Positions 25,153 to 34,233 of a stretch of DNA of 42,657 nucleotides are shown one piece after another (the first letter of the stretch is position 1; every line of letters begins with the position of its first letter). The notes under the pieces are model-generated. The model was not told the DNA's origin, made no database searches, and worked only from the letters and a program-made list of their open reading frames with translations. The stretch is taken from NCBI GenBank assembly GCA_964636945.1, contig CAZWVH010000021.1:1-42657 (forward strand). Reading direction: 5' to 3'. The stretch comes from CAZADA01 sp964636945. GTDB lineage: Bacteria; Pseudomonadota; Alphaproteobacteria; Caulobacterales; Maricaulaceae. The translations under genes were made by a program, and so were the position numbers.

Positions 25153-25190
25153 AAGGCTGGAGTCCCTCTCCGGCCTTGTCTTCTTATTGT
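25153..25190 (+). terminator. Intrinsic terminator after mlaC
   Basis: AAGGCTGGAG (25153-25162) pairs with CTCCGGCCTT (25168-25177), ten base pairs with one G-T, five-base loop, followed by the T-rich GTCTTCTTATTGT. It lies between the convergent mlaC and ettA genes. It works best for the plus strand and might also stop ettA transcripts. Confidence 0.75.
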
Positions 25191-25191
25191 G

Positions 25192-26856
25192 TTACGCGCG
25201 AGCGAACTTCTGGAATTTGATGCGGCGCGGCAGATCGGCGTCAGGCCCAAGACGGCGCTTTTTGTCCTCCAGATAGTCGGCGAAGTTACCCTCGAACCAT
25301 TCCACGTGGCTATCACCTTCAAACGCCAGAATATGAGTGGCGATCCGATCGAGGAAAAACCTGTCGTGGGAGATAATCACCGCGCAACCGGCATAGTCTT
25401 CCAACGCCGCTTCAAGCGCGCCCAATGTTTCCACGTCCAAATCGTTGGTCGGTTCATCGAGCAAAAGGAGATTGGAGCCTTCTTTCAGCATTTTGGCGAG
25501 CAAAATGCGATTGCGCTCGCCCCCTGAGCACTTGCCCACCGGTTTTTGCTGGTCGGGACCCTTAAAATTGAAGTTGGACACATAGGCGCGCGAATTGATT
25601 TCGCGATCACCAAGCTGAATGACGTCCAGGCCATCGGAAATTGCCTGCCACACCGTATCTTCCGGATTGAGCGCATCCCGGGTTTGGTCGACATAACCCA
25701 GCTTGACCGTTTCGCCCAACCGCATGGCGCCGGCATCTGGCTCAACTTCGCCAACGATCATTTTGAACAGGGTGGTTTTGCCCGCGCCGTTTGGTCCGAT
25801 CACGCCGACAATCCCGCCCGGCGGCAGGCGGAATGACAGATCCTGGATCAGGACGCGGTCATCAAACCCCTTTGTGAGGTTGTCGGCCTCCACCACCACT
25901 CCGCCCAGGCGCGGGCCGGAGGGGATGAAGATTTGAGCAGTGGTGATGTCTTCTTTCTCAACGCGATTACGAAGTTCGTCATAGGCATTGATCCGCGCTT
26001 TGGACTTTGCCTGCCGCGCCTTGGGTGAAGACCGGATCCAATCCAGTTCGCGCGCCATGGCTTTGCGCCGATTTTCCGACTCACGCCCTTCTTGGGCCAT
26101 GCGCTTGGCGCGTTGTTCCAGCCACGCCGAGTAATTGCCCTCATAAGGAATACCGCGTCCCCGATCGAGCTCCAGTGTCCAGCCGGTGATCTGATCGAGG
26201 AAATAGCGGTCGTGCGTGACCAAAATCACAGCGCCGGGGTATTCGATCAAATGGTTTTGCAACCACGCCACAGTTTCCGCGTCGAGATGGTTGGTCGGCT
26301 CATCGAGCAGTAACAGATCGGGTTTGGACAAGAGTAAGCGACAGAGCGCGACCCGCCGTCTTTCCCCGCCCGAGAGCTGCGTGACATCAGCGTCGGCCGA
26401 TGGACAGCGCAACGCCTCCATGGCCATTTCAATGCGCGAATCCACATCCCAGGCGTCCTTGGCGTCGATCTGCTCTTGCAGCTCGGTCATCTGCTCCATG
26501 AGTTCGTCGGTGTAGTCCTCCGCCAATTGCGTGGAGACCGCGTTGAATTGGTCAACCAGTTGTTTTTCCGCGGAGCCCTCGATCACATTCTCCCAAACGG
26601 TTTTCGCAGAATCGAGTTCGGGCTCTTGGGACAAAAAGCCCACTGTGGCCCCCTCCGCCAACCAAGCCTCGCCGGTAAATTCCGTGTCTTGGCCAGCCAT
26701 GATGCGCAGTAACGTTGATTTACCAGCGCCATTGACGCCCACAACGCCAATCTTGGCGTCAGGGTAAAAGGACAGATGAATGTCCTCCAGCACCTTTTTA
26801 CCGCCGCGATAAGCTTTGTTGAGGCCGCGCATATGGTAGATGAATTGTCGCGCCAT
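25192..26856 (-). CDS. ettA: Energy-dependent translational throttle protein EttA (ABC-F)
   Basis: A 554-residue soluble protein with two ABC ATPase domains and no membrane domain, the length of E. coli EttA. Walker A motifs are NGAGKSTLL and NGAGKTTLF. The two signature/Walker B blocks are LSGGERRRVALCRLLLSKPDLLLLDEPTNHLD-type and CSGGERNRILLAKMLKEGSNLLLLDEPTNDLD-type. The inter-domain linker and the arm segment of ABC-F proteins are present. EttA binds the ribosomal E site and gates the first steps of elongation according to ATP/ADP ratio. I use the ATG at 26856 (MARQFIYHMRGLNKAY), which matches the family N-terminus; a frame nine codons longer exists. Confidence 0.97.
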   Translation of the reverse strand: MARQFIYHMRGLNKAYRGGKKVLEDIHLSFYPDAKIGVVGVNGAGKSTLLRIMAGQDTEFTGEAWLAEGATVGFLSQEPELDSAKTVWENVIEGSAEKQLVDQFNAVSTQLAEDYTDELMEQMTELQEQIDAKDAWDVDSRIEMAMEALRCPSADADVTQLSGGERRRVALCRLLLSKPDLLLLDEPTNHLDAETVAWLQNHLIEYPGAVILVTHDRYFLDQITGWTLELDRGRGIPYEGNYSAWLEQRAKRMAQEGRESENRRKAMARELDWIRSSPKARQAKSKARINAYDELRNRVEKEDITTAQIFIPSGPRLGGVVVEADNLTKGFDDRVLIQDLSFRLPPGGIVGVIGPNGAGKTTLFKMIVGEVEPDAGAMRLGETVKLGYVDQTRDALNPEDTVWQAISDGLDVIQLGDREINSRAYVSNFNFKGPDQQKPVGKCSGGERNRILLAKMLKEGSNLLLLDEPTNDLDVETLGALEAALEDYAGCAVIISHDRFFLDRIATHILAFEGDSHVEWFEGNFADYLEDKKRRLGPDADLPRRIKFQKFARA

Positions 26857-27058
26857 GGGGTGACTCACTCGATGAATTGCCAAATCAAGCCGGGGGTTGT
26901 AGGTCCGCGGCGAACGAAGCGCAACCTAACCACATTCACGCACAAATGCGATTGCTGACGCACAATTGGGTTGCGCACAGCGATAAAAATACCTGACGGT
27001 GGATGTCGAAGCCGTCATGGGGTGGAAATGTGCTGGATAAAGGGGGCGAACTATAGTT

Positions 27059-29137
27059 ATGGGCATGACCAATGTGACACGCCTCATCCAATTTGTGGCT
27101 GCAAGCATTGCGCTCGTCCTTTCGTCCGGTTGCGGCCGCGATGATCGGCGCGACGACAACGCCGAGCCCAGCACAAACGCCACAGCCGGACTGACGGCGC
27201 GTAGCGAATTGCTCGGCGAACCGCAGCGGGAAAAAGCGCGCATTTCGCCAGACGGCAAACGTATCGCTTGGATTATGAATACACGCGAGGGTTCGGCGCT
27301 CTATATCGCATTGGTGACAGCCATAGACAAAGGCGCAATCGTCGCCACGTCCGATGCTCTCGGCGATTTTGCATCGATCGATGACTATAAGTGGGCCGGC
27401 AATAACACCCACATCATTGTGAGCACATCTGCGCGATCCATGGCGGAGTCGGCCATCTTCAGCGTCAACATTTTCACGCGCGACGTGAAGGCGCTGTTCG
27501 ATGAGGACGACAGTCAAGCGTTTGTTGCGGGCGCGAGCCTTGACTACCCCGATGAGATCGTCATCGCCGCTAATGATCGCGACCCCAGCGCTTTTGATCT
27601 TCACCGCGTGAACGTGGTCAACGCCAATCACCGCCGGATTTTTCGCAACACGTCAGGTTTTGTTGAATTCGGCGTCGACGCTGACCTTCAGGTTCGCCTG
27701 GCTTACAAACCCGTTGAAGATGGCGGCGCTATCGCCTTTGTGCGTGACGCCCAGCCCGACGCGCCTTGGCGTGAATTGGCCAAGTGGGAGCCAGAGGATG
27801 CGCTCGCATCGGGACCAATTGGGTTTGATGGAACGGGACGCAACATTTACGCCCTAGACACGCGAGATCTCGATACCCGCGCCATTGTGCGCATCAACGT
27901 GGAAACGGGCGACCGGGAAATTCTTGGCTCAGTAGCGGGTGCGGATGTGGATAACGTCCTTCTTCATCCGGCGACAAACGCATTGGACGGATTTAGCGTG
28001 GAGCGACTCCGGCGTGAATGGATCGCCTATAGCCCCAACGGCGCTCAGGCGCTGGCGCGCATTGAAGAATTTGTGGGCCCCAACTTCCGCATTACCGGAC
28101 GCTCGCTTGACGATCGGGTTTGGACCATTGTCACGGAAGACGCCAAGCGTAGACACTATTTATTCGATCGTGAGAAGAACGAGCCGAAGCTCTTGTTCGC
28201 CGCGCGCGAATTGCCGGCCATTGATACACGCCGTACTCCCGTTGTGATCCCCACATCCGATGGGCTTGATTTGGTCAGCTATCTCAACTTGCCCACCAGT
28301 GCCGACGCCAATGGCGACGGCTCGCCGGATACTGCTCTGCCGCTGGTGATTGTATTGCATTCAGGACCTTGGGACCGGGCCCATGCGGCGTTTTCGCCAT
28401 TTGACGCCTTGTTGGCTGATCGCGGCTATGCCGTCCTCGCGCTCAACACACGCGGATCGCGGGGATTTGGCAAAGCATTCCTCAATGCCGGAGCCGGCGC
28501 GTGGGGTGGAGATGTGCTCATTGATATCGCAGCGGCCGCCAACTGGGCGGTGGAAAAAGGCGTCGCCGATCCCGAACGCGTCGGGCTCATCGGCCAGTAT
28601 TTTGGCGGACACGCTGTCCTGTCAGCGATTGCGCGCAATCCCGAGACATATGCGTGTGCAGTGAGCTACAATACGGTGGCCGACTTGCTGGCGACGGTGG
28701 AAAATCCGCCTCCGCGGTATCGGCCATTTGCCCCCCTCCTGGAACGTATGATTGGTGATGTCAACGATCCGGAGACCCGCGGCGTGTTGGCTGCGCGGAG
28801 CCTTGGCGCAATTGCCGGCAATATTCGCAAGCCAGCGCTGATCATTCAGGGATATCCCGATCCCTTGGAGCAGGGCGTTATGGCTACTGATTTGGCTCTA
28901 GCCGCTGCAAAAAATGGCGCCGACCTCAATGTGCTTGTCGTCGATGCGAGCGAAGAGCAAGGCGGCGAAGAGCGCAGCGAGCTGGCCATGTTTGCCGGCA
29001 TAGAACACTTCCTGGCCCAGTGCCTGGGTGGACGCGCGGAGCCTTTTGGCGATGATATCACCTTAGCGCCAGTGCGGGTGGTGAATGATAGCGGCGAGCT
29101 TACTGACCTCGCAAAAGCGCTGGACAATCGGGGTTAA
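27059..29137 (+). CDS. S9-type prolyl oligopeptidase-like lipoprotein, probably catalytically inactive
   Basis: This 692-residue protein has a hydrophobic leader with a possible lipobox (SSGC, Cys25), a beta-propeller-like region (about 50-390, with the S9 feature RISPDGKRIAW), and a C-terminal alpha/beta hydrolase domain (about 395-660). The hydrolase framework is intact (LVIVLHSGPWDR, ALNTRGSRGFGKAF). However, the nucleophile elbow normally Gly-x-Ser-x-Gly-Gly reads GQYFGG with Tyr514 for Ser, and the expected His reads Gln634 (SEEQGG). Only the Asp (Asp601, YPDP) is kept. No frameshift or stop is present, so this looks like a maintained pseudoenzyme. It is 59 bases upstream of an intact dipeptidyl peptidase gene. 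The start may also be at 27065. Confidence 0.88.
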   Translation: MGMTNVTRLIQFVAASIALVLSSGCGRDDRRDDNAEPSTNATAGLTARSELLGEPQREKARISPDGKRIAWIMNTREGSALYIALVTAIDKGAIVATSDALGDFASIDDYKWAGNNTHIIVSTSARSMAESAIFSVNIFTRDVKALFDEDDSQAFVAGASLDYPDEIVIAANDRDPSAFDLHRVNVVNANHRRIFRNTSGFVEFGVDADLQVRLAYKPVEDGGAIAFVRDAQPDAPWRELAKWEPEDALASGPIGFDGTGRNIYALDTRDLDTRAIVRINVETGDREILGSVAGADVDNVLLHPATNALDGFSVERLRREWIAYSPNGAQALARIEEFVGPNFRITGRSLDDRVWTIVTEDAKRRHYLFDREKNEPKLLFAARELPAIDTRRTPVVIPTSDGLDLVSYLNLPTSADANGDGSPDTALPLVIVLHSGPWDRAHAAFSPFDALLADRGYAVLALNTRGSRGFGKAFLNAGAGAWGGDVLIDIAAAANWAVEKGVADPERVGLIGQYFGGHAVLSAIARNPETYACAVSYNTVADLLATVENPPPRYRPFAPLLERMIGDVNDPETRGVLAARSLGAIAGNIRKPALIIQGYPDPLEQGVMATDLALAAAKNGADLNVLVVDASEEQGGEERSELAMFAGIEHFLAQCLGGRAEPFGDDITLAPVRVVNDSGELTDLAKALDNRG

Positions 29138-29196
29138 ACGCGCTCGGCTAGCGGTCAATCGACAACATTCTCAACGAAGGCTTAGGAGTACGCCAC

Positions 29197-31440
29197 ATGG
29201 ACACAGTGTTCGCCCGTGCGGCCGCTATGAGCGTCGCATTTGTGCTTGGAGGGGCAACCATGGGGACTGCACAGGACGCCGCGACTGTGGACGCCACCCC
29301 AACTCTCACACCAGAACGCCTGGCCGCTGATCCCGACCTCGATGGGGCCACGCCCCGCGGCGTCGCGTTTTCACCCGATGGGAATCTCTTGACTTATCTG
29401 CAAGGCAAGGAAGACGACCAGCTGGTGCAGGATTTATGGGCAATCCCCATCGATGGGGGGGAGCCCTACCGGCTGGTGGATTCGGATGCGCTGTCACCCG
29501 ATGACGTGGAACTATCGGAACAGGAAAAGGCCCGCCGTGAACGCCAGCGCGTCCGGCAAAGCGGCATCGTGGAGTATTTTTGGGACAAGACAGGAGACCA
29601 AATTCTTGTCCCCTTGGACGGCGATCTCTATGTGGTCAACGCCGCTGACGGACAGGCGCGTCAACTCACGGAAACAGACGCATTTGAGACCGATGCGCGT
29701 GTGTCGCCCCAAGGCAATTATGTTTCCTTCATCCGTGACAATACGCTTTATGCCATTGCGCAGGACAGCGGCGAAGAACGTGCTCTCACCCCTTCCGGCG
29801 AGGGCGCGATCAGTTACGGCGTGGCTGAATTTGTGGCTCAAGAGGAAATGGGCCGATATTCGGGGTATTGGTGGTCTGACGATGAGCAATTCGTCGCCTA
29901 CACCAAAGTGGACGAAAGCGGCGTCAATATTTTCAACCGCGTGGACATTGGCGCCCAAGGCGCCACGATCATCGAACAACGCTATCCGCACACAGGCTCA
30001 GCCAACGCTGTCGTACAACTGTTTGTGCGCGACATGAACTCGGATGACGTGGTCGAAGTCGATCTGGGGGATAATCAGGACATTTATCTTGCCCGGGTCC
30101 ATTGGCTCGATGGTCAATTGATCGTGCAACGACAGAACCGCGAACAAACGCGATTGGATGTCATGCGCGCCGATCCCTCCACCGGAGAGACCGCCGTATT
30201 GTTTACCGAAACGGCCGATACTTGGCTGAACCTGCATAACAACTTCAGACCGATTAATGACGGTGAGGCGTTTTTGTGGACGTCAGAACGCAGTGGCTTC
30301 CAGCACATTTATGTGGTGAGCGCGGACGGAGACGTTATTCGCCAGGTCACTTCGGGCGACTGGGTGGTGTCGAGAATTGCCGGTGTCAATGAAGACGCTG
30401 GGATGGTCTATTTCGAAGGCTTTCGCGACACGCCCATCGAACGTCATCTTTACGAAGTGTCATATCAAGGCGATGGCGCGGAGATTGTGCGAGTCACGGC
30501 CCCAAACATGTCTTGGGGCGTGACAATGAATGCGAACGCCACGGCATTTGTGGGCACGTCCTCTTCCCCAACCCAACCGCCACAAGTGGGGCTCTATGAT
30601 GCGACGGGTTCATTGATCCGATGGATCGAAGAAAATGCGTTGGACGACGATCATCCCTATGCACCGTATTTGGCCCGGCACGTGGAACCTGAATTTGGCG
30701 AATTGCAAGCTGAGGACGGAACAATCCTGCATTATTCCTTGCTCAAGCCGCCCTCATGCTCAACTGAAAACCCCTGCCCCGCCATCATCGAGGTTTATGG
30801 CGGCCCTGGCGTCCAGCGCAACACACGAAGTTGGTCCGCAGCTGATCCGCATGATCAAATGTATGTCCAGAATGGCTTTGTGTTGATGCGGGTCGACAAT
30901 CGCGGTTCGACCAATCGCGGCAAAGCGTTTGAAGACGCGATTTACCGGCGCATGGGCGATGTGGAGGTTCGCGACCAGTTGCTGGCGGCCGATCATCTGA
31001 AGTCCTTGGACTTTGTGGATGCTGACCGCCTTGGCGTCACGGGCTGGTCCTATGGCGGCTACATGGCCCTTATGATGCTGGCCAAGGCGCCAGAGGTGTT
31101 CGCCGCCGGCGTGTCCGGCGCGCCCGTCACCGATTGGGCGCTCTACGACACCCATTACACAGAGCGCTATCTCGGCACGCCGCAGGGTAATCCAGACGGC
31201 TATGAGGCCTCGTCTGTTTTTCCCTATTTGTCCGGGTTAACAGCGCCCGTTCTGGTGATTCACGGCATGGCCGATGACAATGTGATTTTCGACCACGCCA
31301 CAAAGCTGTTTGAAGTACTCCAAGACGAAAACGTGGTGTTTGAATCCATGGTGTATCCGGGCGAGCGCCACGGCGTTTACGGACCGCGTCAGCATGTGAA
31401 TGCCGTGCGGTTGGACTACTTTCTGCGCCGGCTGAAATAA
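29197..31440 (+). CDS. Dipeptidyl peptidase IV family (S9B) secreted serine peptidase
   Basis: A 747-residue protein with a signal peptide (ending MGTAQD near residue 25), an eight-bladed propeller domain, and a C-terminal hydrolase domain with a full triad: Ser618 in GWSYGGY, Asp693 in MADDNV, and His725 in GERHGVYG. The propeller carries the double glutamate of dipeptidyl peptidases (Glu216-Glu217 in AQEEMGRYSGYWW), which anchors the free N-terminus of substrates. It should release X-Pro or X-Ala dipeptides from peptides in the periplasm or outside. AGGAG precedes the ATG at 29197. It follows the inactive S9 gene by 59 bases and may share its transcript. Confidence 0.96.
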   Translation: MDTVFARAAAMSVAFVLGGATMGTAQDAATVDATPTLTPERLAADPDLDGATPRGVAFSPDGNLLTYLQGKEDDQLVQDLWAIPIDGGEPYRLVDSDALSPDDVELSEQEKARRERQRVRQSGIVEYFWDKTGDQILVPLDGDLYVVNAADGQARQLTETDAFETDARVSPQGNYVSFIRDNTLYAIAQDSGEERALTPSGEGAISYGVAEFVAQEEMGRYSGYWWSDDEQFVAYTKVDESGVNIFNRVDIGAQGATIIEQRYPHTGSANAVVQLFVRDMNSDDVVEVDLGDNQDIYLARVHWLDGQLIVQRQNREQTRLDVMRADPSTGETAVLFTETADTWLNLHNNFRPINDGEAFLWTSERSGFQHIYVVSADGDVIRQVTSGDWVVSRIAGVNEDAGMVYFEGFRDTPIERHLYEVSYQGDGAEIVRVTAPNMSWGVTMNANATAFVGTSSSPTQPPQVGLYDATGSLIRWIEENALDDDHPYAPYLARHVEPEFGELQAEDGTILHYSLLKPPSCSTENPCPAIIEVYGGPGVQRNTRSWSAADPHDQMYVQNGFVLMRVDNRGSTNRGKAFEDAIYRRMGDVEVRDQLLAADHLKSLDFVDADRLGVTGWSYGGYMALMMLAKAPEVFAAGVSGAPVTDWALYDTHYTERYLGTPQGNPDGYEASSVFPYLSGLTAPVLVIHGMADDNVIFDHATKLFEVLQDENVVFESMVYPGERHGVYGPRQHVNAVRLDYFLRRLK

Positions 31441-31456
31441 TCCGGCGACGGGGTTG

Positions 31457-31484
31457 TGCGCCTGCCGCGTTCATCGTAGGCGCA
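31457..31484 (+). other. Hairpin between the dipeptidyl peptidase and YbjN-like genes
   Basis: TGCGCCT (31457-31463) and AGGCGCA (31478-31484) form a perfect seven-base-pair stem 17 bases after the peptidase stop codon. There is no T run, so it is not a standard terminator. It may stabilise or process the message before the next gene. Confidence 0.3.
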
Positions 31485-31511
31485 TAATCACGAGTATTTG
31501 AGGGGACACAC

Positions 31512-31988
31512 ATGAGAAATCTGGCGACAGCCATTGCCTCCGCAATGGCGCTGAGCGTTTGTGCATCCGCGCAAACCGATGACGAGGCCGCAACCGCACT
31601 CTTGGACGGATCCGATCCCAGCCGAATTGCCGATCTGATCAATGGCATGGGCTATAACGCAGTGCTCGACGACGGGTCCGGCAATATCCGCGTGACGGTT
31701 TCGGGTCTAGAAACGTCACTCTTCCTCGACCACTGCGTGGAAAACGAAACCTGTGGCGTCGCCGTCTTCACGGTGGGGTTCGATTTGAGCGAAGGCATTG
31801 AGCCTGCTCGGATCGCGGAATGGAATGCCACGAACCTGTTCGGCCAGGCCTATCTCGATGAGAACAATGATCCGTTCATCGACATGGCCGTGAACCTGAA
31901 CTATGGCGTTTCAGAAGCCAATTTCCGCGACACCATGGGTTGGTGGGATGCTGTCGTGACGCGCTATGCGGCCTATGTGGGATTTTAG
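31512..31988 (+). CDS. Secreted YbjN-domain protein
   Basis: A 158-residue protein with a signal peptide (about 1-20, ending CASAQ) and a YbjN-like sensory/chaperone-related domain. The recognisable parts are IADLINGMGYNAVLDDGSGNIRVTV, the paired strands around VAVFTVGFDL, and WNATNLFGQAYLDENNDPFIDMAVNL. Two cysteines (in HCVENETCG) could form a disulfide. YbjN proteins are linked to stress tolerance but the periplasmic alphaproteobacterial form has no set role. GAGGGG precedes the ATG. Confidence 0.8.
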   Translation: MRNLATAIASAMALSVCASAQTDDEAATALLDGSDPSRIADLINGMGYNAVLDDGSGNIRVTVSGLETSLFLDHCVENETCGVAVFTVGFDLSEGIEPARIAEWNATNLFGQAYLDENNDPFIDMAVNLNYGVSEANFRDTMGWWDAVVTRYAAYVGF

Positions 31989-32031
31989 AGGGCGCTCTAA
32001 CCCGTTGTCCTGCCTCGCGCTCAGGTCGCGC

Positions 32032-32514
32032 TCAGGGCGTTGAGTACAGCAGGGCGCAAATGTGTTCCAAGCCGGCTTGGTCTTCTTGGGTAAAGGCGGC
32101 CGGTTGGGCGGAGTCCACGTCAAGCACGCCCGCAAGCGCGCCATGCCGATCAAACACCGGCGTGACGATTTCTGATCGCGAACGGATGTCACACGCGATA
32201 TGGCCGGGAAAGGCGTGGACATCATCCACTATGATGGTTCGGCGCTCTGCGGCTGCGGCGCCGCACACGCCCTTGCCGAAAGCAATGCGCATACACCCTA
32301 GTGTCCCCTGATAGGGCCCGACCACCAGTTCATTGCGCTTGTCAGGATCAACCAAATAGAAACCGGTCCAGTAGAACCGAGGGCGGAATGCCTCAGACAG
32401 CAAACATGATGTTGCCGCATAGCGCGCGATCATATTGGGTTCGCCCGCGATCACAGCGGCCACTTCTTTAGCGACTTGAACGTAGGGCTCGGTCAGAGTC
32501 AGCGTCGTCATCAT
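32032..32514 (-). CDS. msrC: Free methionine-(R)-sulfoxide reductase (GAF domain)
   Basis: This 160-residue protein is a single GAF domain with the fRMsr signature: FYWTGFYLV, VGPYQGTLGCMRI, FGKGVCG and HAFPGHIACD. The three redox cysteines are Cys74, Cys84 and Cys108, with the same spacing as in the E. coli enzyme. It reduces free methionine-R-sulfoxide to methionine using thioredoxin-like donors, in the cytoplasm. Two ATG codons (32514, 32511) are adjacent and equally good. It complements the methionine operon functionally but is 9 kb away and separately transcribed. Confidence 0.95.
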   Translation of the reverse strand: MMTTLTLTEPYVQVAKEVAAVIAGEPNMIARYAATSCLLSEAFRPRFYWTGFYLVDPDKRNELVVGPYQGTLGCMRIAFGKGVCGAAAAERRTIIVDDVHAFPGHIACDIRSRSEIVTPVFDRHGALAGVLDVDSAQPAAFTQEDQAGLEHICALLYSTP

Positions 32515-32546
32515 TTTGCTCCACTGTGCGCTTTAACTCCTGCCAA

Positions 32547-32944
32547 ATGGCTTGGACCGAAGCAGAGATCAAGCGCTATGGGCGCGCGGCTGCGCGCTGC
32601 GATGAAATCACTGGGGCGAGGACAGTGTGATGATGAGCCGTCAAGGCTTCCCTCTTGCGCGCCTATGCCTGGCGCTCGCAATCATGAGCGCGCCAGGATG
32701 CGCCCGCCAAAACAGCGGCGCAACGTTCCGCGGAAGCCGGGATGACGCGAGCCTTGGTTCAATTGCACGCACACTTGGAGTCTGAAACGATCGACCGCGC
32801 TCGCTTGGAGCCGCAGCGTTGACCGTGCGCGCCGCCATGCAAGACGAAGTCTCTCAGAATTACGAACAATTGCTTGTCGATGCCAACGCCTTCAAAGACG
32901 AGCGGATCACTGTCGATGACACGGCTACCCGCACGAGCGACTAA
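32547..32944 (+). pseudogene. Probable decayed two-gene operon (small lipoprotein remnant)
   Basis: This stretch has no intact gene of normal size but has coding character in pieces. A 27-codon frame (32547-32630) ends in TGA overlapping an ATG at 32630. That ATG opens a 51-codon frame (32630-32785) with a lipoprotein leader and lipobox (APGC, Cys24). In the next frame, 32688-32819 reads on as a helical segment including TRALVQLHAHLESETIDRARLE. The first frame resumes at about 32825 with RAAMQDEVSQNYEQLL and ends at 32944. The parts read naturally if joined by two frameshifts, suggesting a decayed lipoprotein with a helical domain. A real 51-residue lipoprotein is the alternative. Its end overlaps the convergent lipoprotein gene by four bases. 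Confidence 0.45.
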
Positions 32945-33468
32945 CCAGGTTGACAGCCCACCAAACCCGCCACACTCACCACCACTTCCCAGCCTTCGTT
33001 CTGAGTTAAGCGGATCGTGCCGCTTGGCACACGTTCGCCGCCGGAAATGGCTTCGCCCTGAGTGATGCTCACATTGGCCACAAGGTCACCGCGCTGGGAT
33101 CGGAAGGTCTGTTCGGTGAACTGTCCGGCAAACCGGACCCCGTCACTCGATATACGGCCGAGCGACACTTCTCTGCCATTGATCTGCATTTGAGCTGTGG
33201 CGGCATCATTGCTTGAAAACAAAACGAGCTTGGGCTCGTTGCTGCGCTCCCACAAAAACAGTCCGCACTCATTGGCGTCAAGCCGGCGCGGCTCTAGCCG
33301 ACCCACCGAGGGCGCTTCGCCAGTCGAGAAATCTTGGGCTTCTGATTTGTCAGCGCCGCCGACCAGTGGAACCCCGCCACAAGCCATCATGCCGCTGGCC
33401 ACAGCAGCCATCACCAAGGAGCGCATGGCCCACTTTACCCCCGTCTTCTTAAAGTCTCCGGAACGCAT
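32941..33468 (-). CDS. Lipoprotein at the end of the type II secretion operon, unknown function
   Basis: A 175-residue protein with a long basic leader and lipobox MMAC (Cys30), then a mature part of about 145 residues with predicted beta strands (GLFLWERSNEPKLVLFSS, AQMQINGREVSLGRI, GEVRVP-like turns) and two further cysteines (in NECG and at the C-terminal VGCQPG) that could pair. It starts nine bases after gspN, with AGGAG upstream of the ATG, so it is the last gene of the gsp operon. Secretins usually need a lipoprotein pilotin to reach the outer membrane and no known pilotin is seen here, so this is a candidate pilotin or accessory factor. That role is inference; I do not recognise the family. 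Confidence 0.75.
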   Translation of the reverse strand: MRSGDFKKTGVKWAMRSLVMAAVASGMMACGGVPLVGGADKSEAQDFSTGEAPSVGRLEPRRLDANECGLFLWERSNEPKLVLFSSNDAATAQMQINGREVSLGRISSDGVRFAGQFTEQTFRSQRGDLVANVSITQGEAISGGERVPSGTIRLTQNEGWEVVVSVAGLVGCQPG

Positions 33469-33477
33469 ATCAGCTCC

Positions 33478-34233
33478 TCACACGCCTGCGCCAATGCCCG
33501 CCTGGCGTGTGAAGATATACACACCTTGGTTTTCTTCAAAGCCGAACGAAAGTGCAAGCGCAACAATCTCGACAATATCAGTTTCCAGCTCCACACGGAT
33601 ATCGCTTTGTCCGGTGGGTTCCACCACAGCTTTCGCGGTGACTGAAAAATTGGCCTGCGCACCGGCCAACTCAAAAACGATCGATGAACCGTCGCACGTG
33701 ACCGTCCCGTTGAGAGCGGGTCCGGTCCACGATCCACGTGTGGGCAATTGCGTCAGGGCGTCGGTGTGAAGCGTCCCTCGCGCTTCAACACAGCCCTCAG
33801 CTTGGTCCCATACGAGTTTATCGAACTGCCCTTCAAACCGGGCTCCTGGGGTCCGCATCCGTGGATGCAGCGCCTGCAGGTGCTCAAGATTGGCCAGCAT
33901 GGTCACCTGCTCGGCCACAATGCGCCCATTGGCGGAGCCTGCAAGGATTGCGCGCGCACTTAATGCCGGTCCATCCATTCGCAAATCTGCGTGCAGTTGC
34001 CCGCGCAATAAGTCCATGGGACTGATCTTGGCGCGCACATCACCAATCACCTGGCGCGGCGTGCTGACTGCGGTGACGCGCCCGTCCCAAACCGTACCAT
34101 AAGCCCCGCCATAACTGACGCCTCGGTCGGTCAAGTCCGTGAAACTCAAAACGGCCGCGAGCGGAGCATTGGCGATCAGCACGCTCAGCGTGGTCACAAT
34201 AAACGCGAGACTGAGAACAACACCACGGATCAC
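33478..34233 (-). CDS. gspN: Type II secretion system protein N
   Basis: This 251-residue protein has an N-terminal membrane anchor (about 5-28) and a periplasmic part with the GspN pattern GAYGTVWDGRV near residue 43 and repeated beta strands after it. GspN is an optional inner-membrane component of type II secretion, possibly linking GspC/GspD to the platform. It starts with GTG overlapping the gspM stop codon (GTGA), so the genes are coupled. The sequence is divergent but the position directly after gspM supports the call. Confidence 0.88.
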   Translation of the reverse strand: MIRGVVLSLAFIVTTLSVLIANAPLAAVLSFTDLTDRGVSYGGAYGTVWDGRVTAVSTPRQVIGDVRAKISPMDLLRGQLHADLRMDGPALSARAILAGSANGRIVAEQVTMLANLEHLQALHPRMRTPGARFEGQFDKLVWDQAEGCVEARGTLHTDALTQLPTRGSWTGPALNGTVTCDGSSIVFELAGAQANFSVTAKAVVEPTGQSDIRVELETDIVEIVALALSFGFEENQGVYIFTRQAGIGAGV

